Shown: positions 1 to 9,515, counted from the first letter of the stretch. The stretch: DNA of 64,000 nucleotides from Roseiconus lacunae (GCF_008312935.1 NZ_VSZO01000008.1:62001-126000), one strand, 5' to 3'. The notes: generated by a model not told the origin, from the letters alone. A program made the numbers and translations.

Positions 1-2
1 GG

Positions 3-1067
3 GCAAACATCGATGACAACGTTGGGAAACTAAACCGATTCCTCGACGACCAAGGGCTCACGAAAAATACGATCGTTGTTTTTCTGACCGACAACGGAAG
101 CACCTTTGGACACCAATACTTCAACGCTGGAATGCGAGGCCACAAGACACAGCTCTGGGAAGGCGGACACCGAGTTCCATGCCTGATCCGCTGGCCCGAC
201 GTTTTACGACCAAGAGATGTCGATGACCTGACGCACGTTCAAGATCTGCTTCCGACCCTGGCTGACCTTGCCGATGCCGATTCACATCTTCCTTCGCGAC
301 TGGACGGAATCAGCCTGAAAGCACGATTGACCGGTCAGTCGGCGTCGTTGCCGGATCGGATGCTGGTGATCAACTACAGCCGAATGCCGTCGTTCCGAGT
401 CACCTACACCGACAAGAACCCAGCGATCCCGGTTCGCAATGGGGCTGCCGTCTTGTGGAAAAAATGGCGATTCTTGGAGAACCGGCGGCTTTACGATATC
501 GACGCTGATCCCCACCAGGATCGGAACATCGCAGCCGACCATCCGGATGTTGTGGCAAAGCTTCGCAAACATTTGAATGCGTGGTGGGACGAGGTCAAAG
601 ACGACGTGTTGACCCCACAGCGAGTCATCATCGGGCATCCGTCCGACAACCCAACGCTTCTAACCGCTTGCGAGTGGCTGGACGTATTCGTCGATCAACA
701 AGTTCAGATTCGTCGCGGCGTCCGTAAGAACGGCACATGGTATTTGAGCGTCGATCGTGATGGTAGCTACGCATTTGAACTACGTCGCTGGCCGCGCGAG
801 TCAGGGTTGAAACTCGAGGACTCCGTCGCCGTTACCAAAGTTACCGATGGTGAATTCCCCGCCGGCGTTTCGTTACCCATTTCGAAAGCGCGACTGCAAA
901 TCGGCAGCTACGATCATACCCAAGCTCCCAATGCGGACGAACAAGCCTTCACATTCAACGTTGAACTGAAAGCCGGTCCGACAGAGATGAAGACCTGGAT
1001 GATCGACGGCCAGGGTAACGAAATTTGTGGCGCCTACTACGTTTACGTTCGACGCCTTTCAGAGTGA
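3..1067 (+). CDS. Sulfatase, C-terminal part (5' end outside window)
   Basis: The frame is open from the first bases of the window, so this is the 3' part of a longer gene. The visible 354 residues include a VFLTDNGS stretch, then GMRGHKTQLWEGGHRVP, then LYDIDADPHQDRNIA followed by a helix ending in AWW. These are typical of the second half of the alkaline-phosphatase-like sulfatase fold, which hydrolyses sulfate esters, usually of polysaccharides, after export. The catalytic formylglycine motif (C/S-x-P-x-R) would lie upstream and cannot be seen. About 150 residues after the sulfatase core form a beta-rich C-terminal extension often found in planctomycete sulfatases. Family assignment is strong; the substrate is unknown. 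Confidence 0.88.
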   Translation, partial: ANIDDNVGKLNRFLDDQGLTKNTIVVFLTDNGSTFGHQYFNAGMRGHKTQLWEGGHRVPCLIRWPDVLRPRDVDDLTHVQDLLPTLADLADADSHLPSRLDGISLKARLTGQSASLPDRMLVINYSRMPSFRVTYTDKNPAIPVRNGAAVLWKKWRFLENRRLYDIDADPHQDRNIAADHPDVVAKLRKHLNAWWDEVKDDVLTPQRVIIGHPSDNPTLLTACEWLDVFVDQQVQIRRGVRKNGTWYLSVDRDGSYAFELRRWPRESGLKLEDSVAVTKVTDGEFPAGVSLPISKARLQIGSYDHTQAPNADEQAFTFNVELKAGPTEMKTWMIDGQGNEICGAYYVYVRRLSE

Positions 1068-1231
1068 CAACATAAAATCAGACGCTTTGACTATACTCAG
1101 TCGCAACCGATCGGGCTGGCGAGCGGCCATTGCCCCCCTTCTCTGGTGTGACGGTGTATGATTTTTAGGCTGTCGAGTTTTAACGACACCGGCGGGACAC
1201 CCCTACAAATTTCTTCTCCTCGGAGCCATTC

Positions 1232-2857
1232 ATGCGATTTTTTAAATTATGGGCCGGCGTGTGTGCCGGCATTGCCACGGTCATCGGCGGAGCTTCGGTG
1301 GCTTTCGCCCAAACATCAGCGAGCAAACTGTCGGCCAGCTACATCCCGGCGGATGCAATCGCGGTCGCTTTTGCTTCACCGGCAGATCTGTTGGCTCGCG
1401 AAGACTTAGCGATGCTTCCAATCGAGGTGCTGCAAGCGGCGGCACTCAAAGAAGTCGGCGTTGATCCGATGAAGGTCGCTTCGATCAAGCTTGTCTCCGG
1501 CATGCCATCACCGGCAGGCCCGGTCGGTGGCGCGGTGATCGAGATGACCGAGCCATTTGACCTCGAGAACTTGAACGCTCAAATCCGGTCGGAGTTCGAA
1601 GCCGTCACGATCGACGGAAAGTCGATGTACCGGTCGTTCAACAAACGCCCCGAAGCGATCGCTTATCAGCCGAATCCGCAAACTGTTCTGATCGGTGTCG
1701 GCGGCTACCTCTCTTCGATGCTCGATGCCGCCGAAGGTTCTTCAGGTCAGCTAGCGACTTTGACCGGCCGAATGTCCAAACGCCCCGGTGTCACCGTGGT
1801 CACCGTGTTTGGCCAAATCCGCAGCATGCTGACCCCAATGCTAAAGCAACAACAAGGCATGCTACCACCACAATTGCATGGACTGACGGACTTGTTCGAG
1901 CAAACCGACGCGTTGTTGATCAACGTCGACTACTCCCTGGTCGGCGGCAAAATCGCGATCACGCTGGTCGGCCGCGACGAGGCATCTGCTCAATCGGTCG
2001 CCCAGACGCTCAATCAATCGGTCGACTTTGCCAAGACCATGATCATCAGCCAAATGGAAAACAATCTGCAGGCCGATGATCCAGTCCAACAGGCGACACT
2101 CCAGTATGTCAAACGCGTTGGCGAAAAAGTCAGTGAAGGATTGCGGCCGAACGTCAATGGAAAGTTGGTTCAGATCAGTGACGACGGTTCGCTTGCGAGT
2201 ATCGGTGTCATGACCGGACTGCTGCTTCCAGCCGTCCAATCGGCTCGTTCCGCGGCGCGGCGAATGAACAGTTCGAATAACCTCAAGCAGATCGGCTTGG
2301 CCTTCCACAACTATCACTCCGCCTACCGAAAGCTCCCTTACAACACGATCAAAGATGACGCTGGTAAGGACCTGCTTAGTTGGCGTGTCGCAATCCTGCC
2401 TTTCATCGAAGAACAGGCACTTTACCAACAGTTCAACCTGAAGGAGCCTTGGGACAGCCCGCAAAATATGGCCGCTGCCAAACAGATGCCAGAAATTTTC
2501 AAGCATCCCGGAATGGTACTGCCTCCCGGACAGACGATCTACCAAGTCCCCGTTGGACCGGGGTTGATGTTCGAAGAAGGAACGGAGCGACAGTTCCGCG
2601 ATGTCCTCGATGGACTTTCCAACACCGTGATGGTCGTCGAAGCCAGCCCCGATGCGGCCGTCCCATGGACCAAACCGGCGGACCTGAATGTTGACCCCAG
2701 TATGCCGCTGGCCGATGTCGGTGGCCGAGGAGGCCGGGGGGTCTTTCAAGTGCTGCTCGGCGATGGCGCGGTCCGCACGATCACGCGAACCATTGATGAA
2801 AACATGTTCCGGTCGCTACTGACCAGAGCGAACGGCGAAGTCATCAACGAATTTTAG
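1232..2857 (+). CDS. Secreted DUF1559-domain protein
   Basis: The 541-residue protein starts with a classical signal peptide (residues 1-27, cleavage near AFAQ). A GGAG ribosome site lies 9 nt before the ATG. Residues about 30-320 form a region I do not recognise, with repeated beta/alpha segments. Residues about 327-541 carry DUF1559 hallmarks: LLLPAVQSARSAARRMNSSN, the NLKQIGLAFHNYH stretch and a terminal GDGAV segment. DUF1559 proteins are a large planctomycete family, mostly with an N-terminal prepilin leader. Here that leader is absent and the pseudopilin-like LLLPAVQSAR segment is internal. Function unknown; probably exported. It is convergent with the next gene and shares a terminator-like hairpin with it. 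Confidence 0.85.
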   Translation: MRFFKLWAGVCAGIATVIGGASVAFAQTSASKLSASYIPADAIAVAFASPADLLAREDLAMLPIEVLQAAALKEVGVDPMKVASIKLVSGMPSPAGPVGGAVIEMTEPFDLENLNAQIRSEFEAVTIDGKSMYRSFNKRPEAIAYQPNPQTVLIGVGGYLSSMLDAAEGSSGQLATLTGRMSKRPGVTVVTVFGQIRSMLTPMLKQQQGMLPPQLHGLTDLFEQTDALLINVDYSLVGGKIAITLVGRDEASAQSVAQTLNQSVDFAKTMIISQMENNLQADDPVQQATLQYVKRVGEKVSEGLRPNVNGKLVQISDDGSLASIGVMTGLLLPAVQSARSAARRMNSSNNLKQIGLAFHNYHSAYRKLPYNTIKDDAGKDLLSWRVAILPFIEEQALYQQFNLKEPWDSPQNMAAAKQMPEIFKHPGMVLPPGQTIYQVPVGPGLMFEEGTERQFRDVLDGLSNTVMVVEASPDAAVPWTKPADLNVDPSMPLADVGGRGGRGVFQVLLGDGAVRTITRTIDENMFRSLLTRANGEVINEF

Positions 2858-2883
2858 ATAGCCATCGTTCAATGGCTGGTGCG

Positions 2884-2917
2884 AACGCTAGGCAAACGAT
2901 TGGTTCAACCTAGCGTT
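2884..2917. terminator. Bidirectional terminator-like hairpin
   Basis: AACGCTAGG (2884-2892) pairs perfectly with CCTAGCGTT (2909-2917) around a 16-nt loop. It sits between two convergent genes, and the right arm overlaps the last codons of the minus-strand glycosyltransferase. The T-tract after the stem is short, so efficiency is uncertain. Confidence 0.5.
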
Positions 2918-3695
2918 TCGATTCGAACGCCAACCGAAACATGTAGGCGATCGAGCGAGCCGCCTCGCGCAACGTCAGCTTGCTGTGACCGGTTTGCCGT
3001 TCGGTAAATGTGATCGGGACTTCGCCGAACTTGTAGCCGTGTTGATGTAACCGCACCAAGACTTCTTCGAGCACCGCGTAGCCGACGCAGCGAAGCGAAC
3101 TCAACTCGATCTCGCGGAGCGCAGATGTTCGATAACAACGCATCGAACCGCTGCAATCGTGCACCGGCAATCGCAACACACCGGTCGCAAATCGATTGAC
3201 GAGTTTACTCATCACGCGACGGCGAAACGGCCAACCGACGATTTCGCCGCCGGGGACATAGCGTGAACCGATCACGACGGCGAGTGAAGGATCCTGCTGA
3301 GCCATCTCGCGAAGGGCGGGCATCTGCGCGGGCGAATGACTGAGGTCGGCGTCAAGATTTAAGAAGTAGTCGAAGCCACCGTCACAAGCGATCCGCATCG
3401 CATCCACGATCGCACTGCCGAGTCCCCGTTGGTCTCTGCGGACGAGAAGTCGAACCTTGGGGTCACGTTCCCCGAGCGTCTTGACGATCGCCGCCGTGCC
3501 GTCCGGCGAGTCGTCATCGACGACCAGTAGCACGGCATCGGAGAACGCCTCACGAAGCTCGTTCAGCATCGCTTCGACCGAACCAGCCTCGTTATACGTG
3601 CAAATAGCGACCAAGGTGTCCGTCGTCTGAGACAAATGGGACAGGTTCTCGGTCACGTCGGACGAGTCGGTTGAAGAACTTATCGATGCAGCCAA
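2910..3695 (-). CDS. Polyprenol-phosphate mannosyltransferase-like GT2 glycosyltransferase
   Basis: The 261-residue protein has the GT-A fold of dolichol-phosphate mannose synthases. Visible motifs are VAICTYNEAGSVEAML near the N terminus, VVDDDSPDGTA, DADLSHSP (the metal-binding DxD region), VIGSRYVPGG, and a C-terminal FTERQTGHSKL. Such enzymes transfer a sugar from a nucleotide donor to a polyprenyl phosphate, giving a lipid-linked donor for glycosylation. There is no C-terminal membrane domain, so it matches the short soluble Dpm1 type. The 3695 start is TTG; an in-frame GTG at 3656 is an alternative and would remove 13 poorly conserved residues. Family secure; the exact sugar is not determinable. 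Confidence 0.9.
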   Translation of the reverse strand: MAASISSSTDSSDVTENLSHLSQTTDTLVAICTYNEAGSVEAMLNELREAFSDAVLLVVDDDSPDGTAAIVKTLGERDPKVRLLVRRDQRGLGSAIVDAMRIACDGGFDYFLNLDADLSHSPAQMPALREMAQQDPSLAVVIGSRYVPGGEIVGWPFRRRVMSKLVNRFATGVLRLPVHDCSGSMRCYRTSALREIELSSLRCVGYAVLEEVLVRLHQHGYKFGEVPITFTERQTGHSKLTLREAARSIAYMFRLAFESKR

Positions 3696-3819
3696 GACGC
3701 GAGCCCTACCAGCAACCCACGGTGGGGCGAGATGATCCTAGGATCGAAACGGTAACTTTTGAACAGAAGTTTAACCGGAACTCAACATTCTCCAACCGCT
3801 GATGGTTCGCATCCTTAGG

Positions 3820-3846
3820 AATTAGCCGATCGGCGTTAGCCGCGGT
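3820..3846. repeat. Solitary copy of the GGCGTTAGCC repeat module
   Basis: A short match to the window-wide repeat (AGCCGATCGGCGTTAGCCGC), without its inverted partner, in the gap between two minus-strand genes. It is probably a decayed copy. Confidence 0.5.
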
Positions 3847-3928
3847 TCAGCAATCGTGCCGAGAGTGTTCTCGAAGAACCGAGACTGATCCCAGCCGGCT
3901 ATTCCCATTCTCGAATCTTGACGAATGA

Positions 3929-5452
3929 CTAGCCGTGGCGTCGCATCTTTTCCAGCATTTCGCGATAGTCGATGTTCAAACGTGGGGGATCCGCATCGGT
4001 CGCTTTATCAACTCGGCGGTTGACAATCGACTCGCGCCGTTCGAGTTCGACATCTTCGGTGATCCAAAGCAAATCGCTGTCGTCGTTGACCCGATCTGTG
4101 TCATCCGCATCCGATTCGTCGTACCAGACCACGTTGGGAGCCGAAACACTGGGCACGTCCGCATCGGACGCGAGATCTTCGGCCGAGGCGATGCCGTCAT
4201 CGCTTGGCTCGGTGGCAGCAGCCCCGCTCACAGCGGCGTTTGATTCTTCCTGCCCCGCATTTCGGTCGGCCGTATTGTCAGCGGCGTACTGACTGAGGCC
4301 GATGATTTCGCAGTGCAGCATCGACTCCAGATCAACATCGCTCGCCGGCGACGAAGCGGCGACGGTGTTTTCCATTCCGATATCGAGTTGCTCTTCGTCA
4401 TCGAAGGATCCAAAAAGCGTAGCCGGATCGGCAGCGGGCGCGACTTCGGCGGCCTGCTCAACCGACGCCGATTCCGGTTCGAACGCGATTTCTAACTCGC
4501 TTTCCATCGCGCTGGCGCGACTGATTGACTCGGCCGCGAACTCCGATTTGAACTCGTCACGAAGTCCGTCACCGGCAACGGAAAAGTTCTCGGTCAATTC
4601 GCCAAACTCAATGGATGCACTTTTCAAGGCCGGCTCTTCGACGATCGGGCTCGGCAATTGTTGCAGTCTCGCCCAAGCCTGATTGATCGTGGTTTCGTTG
4701 ATGACCGACTGGTCAAGTTCGGCCGCACAGTCAATTGCTTCGGTCATCAGTTGATTGATCAAGCGAGGCACGCCGCCGCTGGCATGGTGGACGGCCGAAA
4801 TCGCCTCACGCGAGATCGTTTCTTCGGGCGAAGCTTCACACGCGGCAATGGCTGTCGTGATGTACTGTCCGGTTTCTTCGGCGGACAAGGCGTGCAGATA
4901 GCATCGAGCGGAAACGCGCTGGACGAAGGGATCCATCGACGGCGACGAGAGTGTTTCGTCCAACCGAGGTCCGCCGACGACGATCGCGCTAACGACCGGC
5001 TGTCCGTCACGCATGATGTTGGTCACCCGGCGGATGTTCTCCAAAACATCGCCCGAGAGTGCCGCCGCTTCGTCAACGATCAATGCGACGTGACGTTTGC
5101 TTTGCATCAAGTGCTCGTGCAGCATGATCTCCAAATCGGCACCCCGACCGTCTCCGATCGCGACCCCCAATCGATACAACAACATTCGGTACAAGGCCGA
5201 CGAATCACCCAAACTGGTCTCGCCCAGTTGTACGACGTCGTGGGTTTCTGCCAAATGCCGCGCCAATATTCCACATGCGAGCGACTTTCCGGTTCCGGGA
5301 GGTCCGATGATCAAGCTGATCGCCTCGCGAGCTACGACGCTACGCTCGATCCGTGCGATTGCCTCCGATACAGGTCCCAAATCCACATACCGGCCGATGC
5401 TGGGAAAACTCGGGAAAGGCGGGACGACGAAATCTTGCTCAGCGTTGTTCAT
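3929..5452 (-). CDS. ExeA/GspA-type AAA ATPase with long acidic tail
   Basis: Starting at the ATG at 5452 the protein is 507 residues; a longer frame reaches 5590, but its first 46 residues are not family-like. Residues 1-270 form an ExeA-like AAA domain with Walker A GPPGTGKS (50-57) and Walker B VALIVDEA (122-129), followed by a sensor region and the SGGVPRLINQL motif typical of ExeA/TniB-like ATPases. ExeA with ExeB helps secretin assembly in type II secretion. The C-terminal half (about 290-507) is acidic, Ala/Glu/Asp/Ser-rich and apparently disordered, with no peptidoglycan-binding domain visible. The secretion locus is about 30 kb away, so a link to it is inference. It follows a membrane-protein gene 121 bp upstream. 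Confidence 0.8.
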   Translation of the reverse strand: MNNAEQDFVVPPFPSFPSIGRYVDLGPVSEAIARIERSVVAREAISLIIGPPGTGKSLACGILARHLAETHDVVQLGETSLGDSSALYRMLLYRLGVAIGDGRGADLEIMLHEHLMQSKRHVALIVDEAAALSGDVLENIRRVTNIMRDGQPVVSAIVVGGPRLDETLSSPSMDPFVQRVSARCYLHALSAEETGQYITTAIAACEASPEETISREAISAVHHASGGVPRLINQLMTEAIDCAAELDQSVINETTINQAWARLQQLPSPIVEEPALKSASIEFGELTENFSVAGDGLRDEFKSEFAAESISRASAMESELEIAFEPESASVEQAAEVAPAADPATLFGSFDDEEQLDIGMENTVAASSPASDVDLESMLHCEIIGLSQYAADNTADRNAGQEESNAAVSGAAATEPSDDGIASAEDLASDADVPSVSAPNVVWYDESDADDTDRVNDDSDLLWITEDVELERRESIVNRRVDKATDADPPRLNIDYREMLEKMRRHG

Positions 5453-5573
5453 GGCTAAACTACTTTGAATGGATTGGGAGTCTCGAACGATTTGAAGACT
5501 ATCGCAACTCGATGTAATCCGAAGAATCGGCAAACCGAGCGGTCGGCCTGCAACGGATCTTTCGGACTGCTGG

Positions 5574-6659
5574 TTAATACCAAACCACAAGTGCTGATAG
5601 AAATGCCAACGTGATCATCCCGCCAAAGGTTCCCAATCTTGCGATCACGCCGATCGGTTGGTCGCGGTAGGCGATGCCTCGTTTCAACGGTGTTCGCTTC
5701 TGCCATTGTGGGTAACCACACACCGCCCCAATGGCCAGTAACAACGCGACATTGAACGCGGTCTGTGAAGGCCCCGCCTTTTTGACCTCACCAAAGACCA
5801 CCGGTGGGTTGGCGGCGCGATGTTCGATTTCGTCGATCGACGCAGTTGCCGATGCCCTGACGTCCCGCCAATACTGAACGCCAGACTTCGAGTGATCACC
5901 TGCGTCAGCCTGCAATCCTGTATCGGACGCAGCCACGGTTTCGACGCGGCGTCGTTGGCCAGCCGCCTGATCAGTGGCAGCAAGATCACTGGCAGGCTGA
6001 TAGTCAACTTGGCGAACCGCTCGGCCATCGACGGCCGGCGCGAGCTCTCGACTATTGGCCATCGCCACAGCCGAAATTGCTGTCAAATCACTACTGCTAG
6101 CAATTGCGTCTTCATCGATCGGTCGAATGTCGCTTGCTCGCACACCGGCTTCCGAGTCCGTCTCGATCGCCACGTCAATTTCGTCGACGTCAATTTCGTA
6201 GGATGCCGTGATGACGTTGTCAGAAATCGAAGCGGTGGTTGGGCCACCGGATCGGCGCGTCGGTGCGTCCTTCCGTGGTGAGGAAGCGGGAGCGGACTTG
6301 GTGTCGTTGCCAACTCGGTCGCGGGTGTCCCCGGCGGTGCCCGATTGATCGGCGGCCGACTTTTCATAGAACTCGGCCACTTGCTTCCGCCACTTGGCGG
6401 TGACGTAAACCGGATCGTTCTCGGGAGTTTGCCATTGCTCGACCAACGCTTTCAGATTTGGCAGGCTGGGATGATCGACCGGCATGCTGTAGGTTGTCCA
6501 AGCGAGTTTGCCGGCGGCTTCGCTTGTGGCCGGCGTTGACTTTGTAGCGTGGCAGCGAAGAATTTGCCGCTTCGCTTGCGACGGCCACAGGCCGAGCACA
6601 ATGACGAAGGTTGCGGCGAAGACGAGCGATTGATCGAGGAGTCGAGAGCGATCCTTCAT
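5574..6659 (-). CDS. Membrane protein of unknown function, upstream of ExeA-like ATPase
   Basis: 361 residues, with an AGAGG ribosome site 7 nt before the ATG. Hydrophobic segments lie at about residues 10-27, 306-322 and 338-361. Between them is a 270-residue hydrophilic region rich in Ala, Asp, Ser and Thr, with the only ordered-looking part at about 55-105 (a helix containing WRKQVAEFYEK). I do not recognise a family. Co-orientation with the ExeA-type ATPase recalls ExeA-ExeB pairs, where ExeB is a membrane protein, but no sequence similarity to ExeB is apparent. It is divergent from trpF. Confidence 0.65.
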   Translation of the reverse strand: MKDRSRLLDQSLVFAATFVIVLGLWPSQAKRQILRCHATKSTPATSEAAGKLAWTTYSMPVDHPSLPNLKALVEQWQTPENDPVYVTAKWRKQVAEFYEKSAADQSGTAGDTRDRVGNDTKSAPASSPRKDAPTRRSGGPTTASISDNVITASYEIDVDEIDVAIETDSEAGVRASDIRPIDEDAIASSSDLTAISAVAMANSRELAPAVDGRAVRQVDYQPASDLAATDQAAGQRRRVETVAASDTGLQADAGDHSKSGVQYWRDVRASATASIDEIEHRAANPPVVFGEVKKAGPSQTAFNVALLLAIGAVCGYPQWQKRTPLKRGIAYRDQPIGVIARLGTFGGMITLAFLSALVVWY

Positions 6660-6787
6660 CGTGAAGCCTCTGAGGGTTCCGAAGTATCCGAACGGGACGG
6701 TTTCGGTTGTATCGACCGGGGCGACCGGGGCTGATGAGACGAATCGCGGGCGAGCTAACGATTAGAACGGTCAACCTGAGAGAGCTG

Positions 6788-7465
6788 ATGTTTCGCATCA
6801 AGATTTGTGGGGTTCGCTTCAAGAATGACGTCGACGCGGTCGAACAGTCGGGTGCCGATGCGATTGGCTTGAACTTTTTCCCGCCGAGTATTCGCTACGT
6901 GGATCCGGCGGCACCTGCGACCTATGAACTAGCCGCCGCCGCCAATTCCGCCGGTTTGTTGCGAGTTGGTGTTTTCGTCAACACATCCGTCGACCAGATG
7001 ACCACGATCGCTGACACGGTCGGCCTGGACGTCATTCAGCTTCATGGTGACGAAACGGTCTCGATCGCCCAGGCCCTACTCGCCGAAGGCCGCCGAATCA
7101 TCCGGGCGATCAAGTTGCCTCGTCGAGCAATGTCGGTCAATGAGATCGAGTCAATCGCCGGACCGTGGTCAGCGATCGGTATTCATCTGTTGCTCGATGC
7201 CGACGCCGGCAGCGCTCATGGGGGCAGCGGGAAAACACTTCATTGGGCATCGATCGCGCGTTGGGCCGAACAAGCCGGCCCCGATCGGTGGACACTTGCC
7301 GGTGGGTTGAAACCGGAGAATATTGCGGAGGCAGTTCGTACGTCACATGCCAGCTCGATCGATACCGCCAGCGGGGTGGAGTGCCCAAAGGGCGTGAAAA
7401 ACGAGGGACGTATCTTCGCCTTCGCTAGCAACAGCGGTTTGTCGCCCCAGCGCGATCACGCCTAG
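6788..7465 (+). CDS. trpF: Phosphoribosylanthranilate isomerase
   Basis: 225 residues from the ATG at 6788 with GAGAG just upstream; longer in-frame starts at 6707 and 6734 add residues not found in the family. The product isomerises N-(5'-phosphoribosyl)anthranilate to CdRP in tryptophan synthesis. Visible TrpF motifs are MFRIKICG at the N terminus (the catalytic Cys lies in KICG), GLNFFPPSIRYV, VIQLHGDE, and the C-terminal LAGGLKPENI and DTASGVE phosphate-binding loops. The catalytic Asp is likely in LLLDADAG. No other trp genes are adjacent, so trpF stands alone, as in many planctomycetes. Confidence 0.95.
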   Translation: MFRIKICGVRFKNDVDAVEQSGADAIGLNFFPPSIRYVDPAAPATYELAAAANSAGLLRVGVFVNTSVDQMTTIADTVGLDVIQLHGDETVSIAQALLAEGRRIIRAIKLPRRAMSVNEIESIAGPWSAIGIHLLLDADAGSAHGGSGKTLHWASIARWAEQAGPDRWTLAGGLKPENIAEAVRTSHASSIDTASGVECPKGVKNEGRIFAFASNSGLSPQRDHA

Positions 7466-7466
7466 T

Positions 7467-7628
7467 GTTTCGTTCCAACTCGATTTTTGGCTTGGCCGCA
7501 TGACGTTCGACACGGTCTCGGTGCAGTACCCCGGGCGAACGCCCGTCGGCTGATGAGCCGAACCCGAATGGTTGGTCGAGACAAAGCACAAGCGTCACCG
7601 AAAGCCTCGGCGGCTTCCGCTACGGCAG
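7467..7628. repeat. Intergenic repeat, inverted module plus GCCTCGGCGGCTTCCGC module
   Basis: The gap 7466-7942 begins with a copy of the roughly 100-bp element also found at 9411, 14722 and 16251. It contains a CGAACGCCCGTCGGCTGATG half, followed by the CGAAAGCCTCGGCGGC module. In this copy the left inverted half is degraded (GACGTTCGACACGG). Confidence 0.75.
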
Positions 7629-7942
7629 GGAGAAGCAGAACGGACTACCGATACGGAAACGCTGAACAAATTCACGCCCACCTTCACTCTTCTCTCTTCC
7701 GCCCTCCCCCGTGTCGGAAATCGATTCGGTCGTTAGACTAGTTGGCCAATCGATTGGGCTCCTTATTCTCCGGCGTGTCGCCTGGAGGCCTAATCGGTGT
7801 GAAGCTGGCTCAGCTAGCTTTGTTGAACGCGTTTTGGGAGCGCGTACCAGCGGGAGTCCCTGCGGTAGGTTCGTGGCCCCTGTTTGGACGGATTGATTGA
7901 TCGGAACAAGATTTCAGTCTGTCACAACCCAAGGAGTAAGCC
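7629..7942 (+). other. ahcY leader region
   Basis: This gap holds no credible gene. A small hairpin at 7768-7787 (CTCCGGCG, loop TGT, CGCC-T-GGAG) lies about 155 nt before ahcY. AAGGAG at 7931-7936 is a good ribosome site for the GTG at 7943. I searched by eye for the S-adenosylhomocysteine riboswitch core and did not find it. Confidence 0.4.
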
Positions 7943-9289
7943 GTGTCGCAAGCCGATACCGAACGTTTGCCGTACCGAGTCAAAGACATTAGCCTTGCCG
8001 AGTATGGCCGCAAGGAAATCAATCTCGCCGAAAACGAGATGCCAGGCCTAATGGCGCTTCGCGAGAAGTACGGAAAGGAAAAACCGCTCGCCGGGGCTCG
8101 GATCGCGGGCTGCCTGCACATGACCATTCAAACGGCCGTGTTGATCGAGACGCTCATCGAGCTTGGTGCCGAGGTGACCTGGAGTAGCTGCAATATCTTC
8201 AGCACTCAGGACCACGCGGCGGCGGCGATCGCAAAAGCCGGAATTCCTGTCTATGCCTGGAAAGGCATGACGGAAGAAGAGTTCGACTGGTGCATTGAGC
8301 AAACGCTAACGTTCCCGTCGGGCGAAAAGCTCAACATGATCCTGGACGACGGTGGCGACTTGACCGCGATGGTTCACGATCGCTTCCCCGAGTTGCTGAC
8401 CGATATCTACGGCGTCAGCGAAGAAACCACCGCGGGAATCCACCGTCTGGAAGTTCTCAACCGTAGCGGCAAATTGGCTGTTCCGGCGATCAACGTCAAC
8501 GACAGCGCGACGAAGAGCAAGTTTGACAACTTGTACGGATGCCGTGAGTCACTGGCCGATGGCGTCAAGCGAGCGACCGACGTGATGCTGGCCGGAAAGG
8601 TCGCCGTCGTCTGTGGCTATGGCGATGTCGGCAAGGGCTGTGCTCACAGCTTGCAACGTTACGGTTGCCGCGTGATCGTGACCGAGATCGACCCCATTAA
8701 TGCTCTGCAAGCGGCGATGGAAGGTTTCGAAGTCACGACCATGGAAAACGCCTGCAAGGAAGGAAACCTGTATGTCACCACCACTGGCAACAAGGACATC
8801 ATCCTAGGCGAACACATGAAGGAAATGCCTGAGGATGCGATCTGCTGCAACATCGGGCACTTTGACACCGAAATCGACGTCGCCTGGCTAGAAAACGAAG
8901 TTGAGCAAGGGCGAGCGTCGAAAGACGAAATCAAGCCGGCCGATATCGGCGCCGTCGATCGTTACACCTTTAAGGATAGCGGACGTAGCGTCATCATTTT
9001 GGCCAAGGGCCGCTTGGTGAACCTCGGTTGCGCGACCGGTCACCCCAGCTTCGTGATGAGCACCTCGTTCACCAACCAGGTTCTCGCCCAAATGGAGCTC
9101 TGGCAAAATCGTGACAACAACACCTATGAGCGCAAGGTCTACATGCTGCCGAAGCAACTCGACGAAGAAGTCGCGCGGTTGCACTTGGACAAGCTTGGTG
9201 CCAAGTTGACGAAGCTAACCGCCGAACAAGCGGATTATCTGGGCGTCCCTGTCGAAGGCCCATACAAGCCGGATCACTACCGCTACTAA
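7943..9289 (+). CDS. ahcY: Adenosylhomocysteinase
   Basis: 448 residues from a GTG preceded by AAGGAG. AhcY reversibly hydrolyses S-adenosylhomocysteine to adenosine and homocysteine, keeping SAM-dependent methylation running, and works as a cytosolic NAD-bound tetramer. The NAD-binding loop GYGDVGKG is at residues 225-232. Substrate-domain motifs include [29 protein letters not shown], the [11 protein letters not shown] stretch and [18 protein letters not shown]. The C terminus ends KPDHYRY, the family tail that contributes to the neighbouring NAD site. Length and motifs are complete. A strong terminator follows, so the gene is probably monocistronic. Confidence 0.98.
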   Translation: MSQADTERLPYRVKDISLAEYGRKEINLAENEMPGLMALREKYGKEKPLAGARIAGCLHMTIQTAVLIETLIELGAEVTWSSCNIFSTQDHAAAAIAKAGIPVYAWKGMTEEEFDWCIEQTLTFPSGEKLNMILDDGGDLTAMVHDRFPELLTDIYGVSEETTAGIHRLEVLNRSGKLAVPAINVNDSATKSKFDNLYGCRESLADGVKRATDVMLAGKVAVVCGYGDVGKGCAHSLQRYGCRVIVTEIDPINALQAAMEGFEVTTMENACKEGNLYVTTTGNKDIILGEHMKEMPEDAICCNIGHFDTEIDVAWLENEVEQGRASKDEIKPADIGAVDRYTFKDSGRSVIILAKGRLVNLGCATGHPSFVMSTSFTNQVLAQMELWQNRDNNTYERKVYMLPKQLDEEVARLHLDKLGAKLTKLTAEQADYLGVPVEGPYKPDHYRY

Positions 9290-9373
9290 TGCGGAGCGAT
9301 CGATTGAGGGTATCGATTGAAGGTTTTGGCCAGCGGTACGCTTACAATCGAATCGAGCGAATGATCTTAAGCC

Positions 9374-9404
9374 AACGCCCGGAATTCTTTCCGGGCGTTT
9401 TTTG
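9374..9404 (+). terminator. Rho-independent terminator of ahcY
   Basis: AACGCCCGG (9374-9382) pairs with CCGGGCGTT (9391-9399) around an 8-nt loop, followed by a run of T. It lies 85 bp after the ahcY stop. Confidence 0.88.
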
Positions 9405-9410
9405 TTACCT

Positions 9411-9515
9411 CATGCTTCGTCAACCTCGATCTTTCCATTAGCCGCGTGGCGTTGGCCACGGTTTCGGTACAGCAACCGGGGCTAACGCCCGACGGCTGAT
9501 GAGCCGAACCCGAAC
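9411..9515. repeat. Intergenic inverted repeat, about 100 bp
   Basis: A well-preserved copy: TTAGCCGCGTGGCGTTGGCC on the left and GGGGCTAACGCCCGACGGCT on the right are inverted complements and can form a long imperfect stem. The copy starts with GCTTCGTCAACC, as do the copies at 14722 and 16251. The rest of the gap up to 9780 shows no gene. Confidence 0.8.

Noticed and set aside
1862-2749. 295-codon minus-strand frame
   Set aside because: It lies entirely inside the DUF1559 gene on the other strand, with no family motif or ribosome site.
4658-5458. 266-codon plus-strand frame
   Set aside because: Antisense to the ExeA-type ATPase, whose Walker motifs prove the minus-strand reading.
7629-7942. 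S-adenosylhomocysteine riboswitch before ahcY
   Set aside because: Only an unrelated small hairpin is present; the conserved riboswitch core is not visible.
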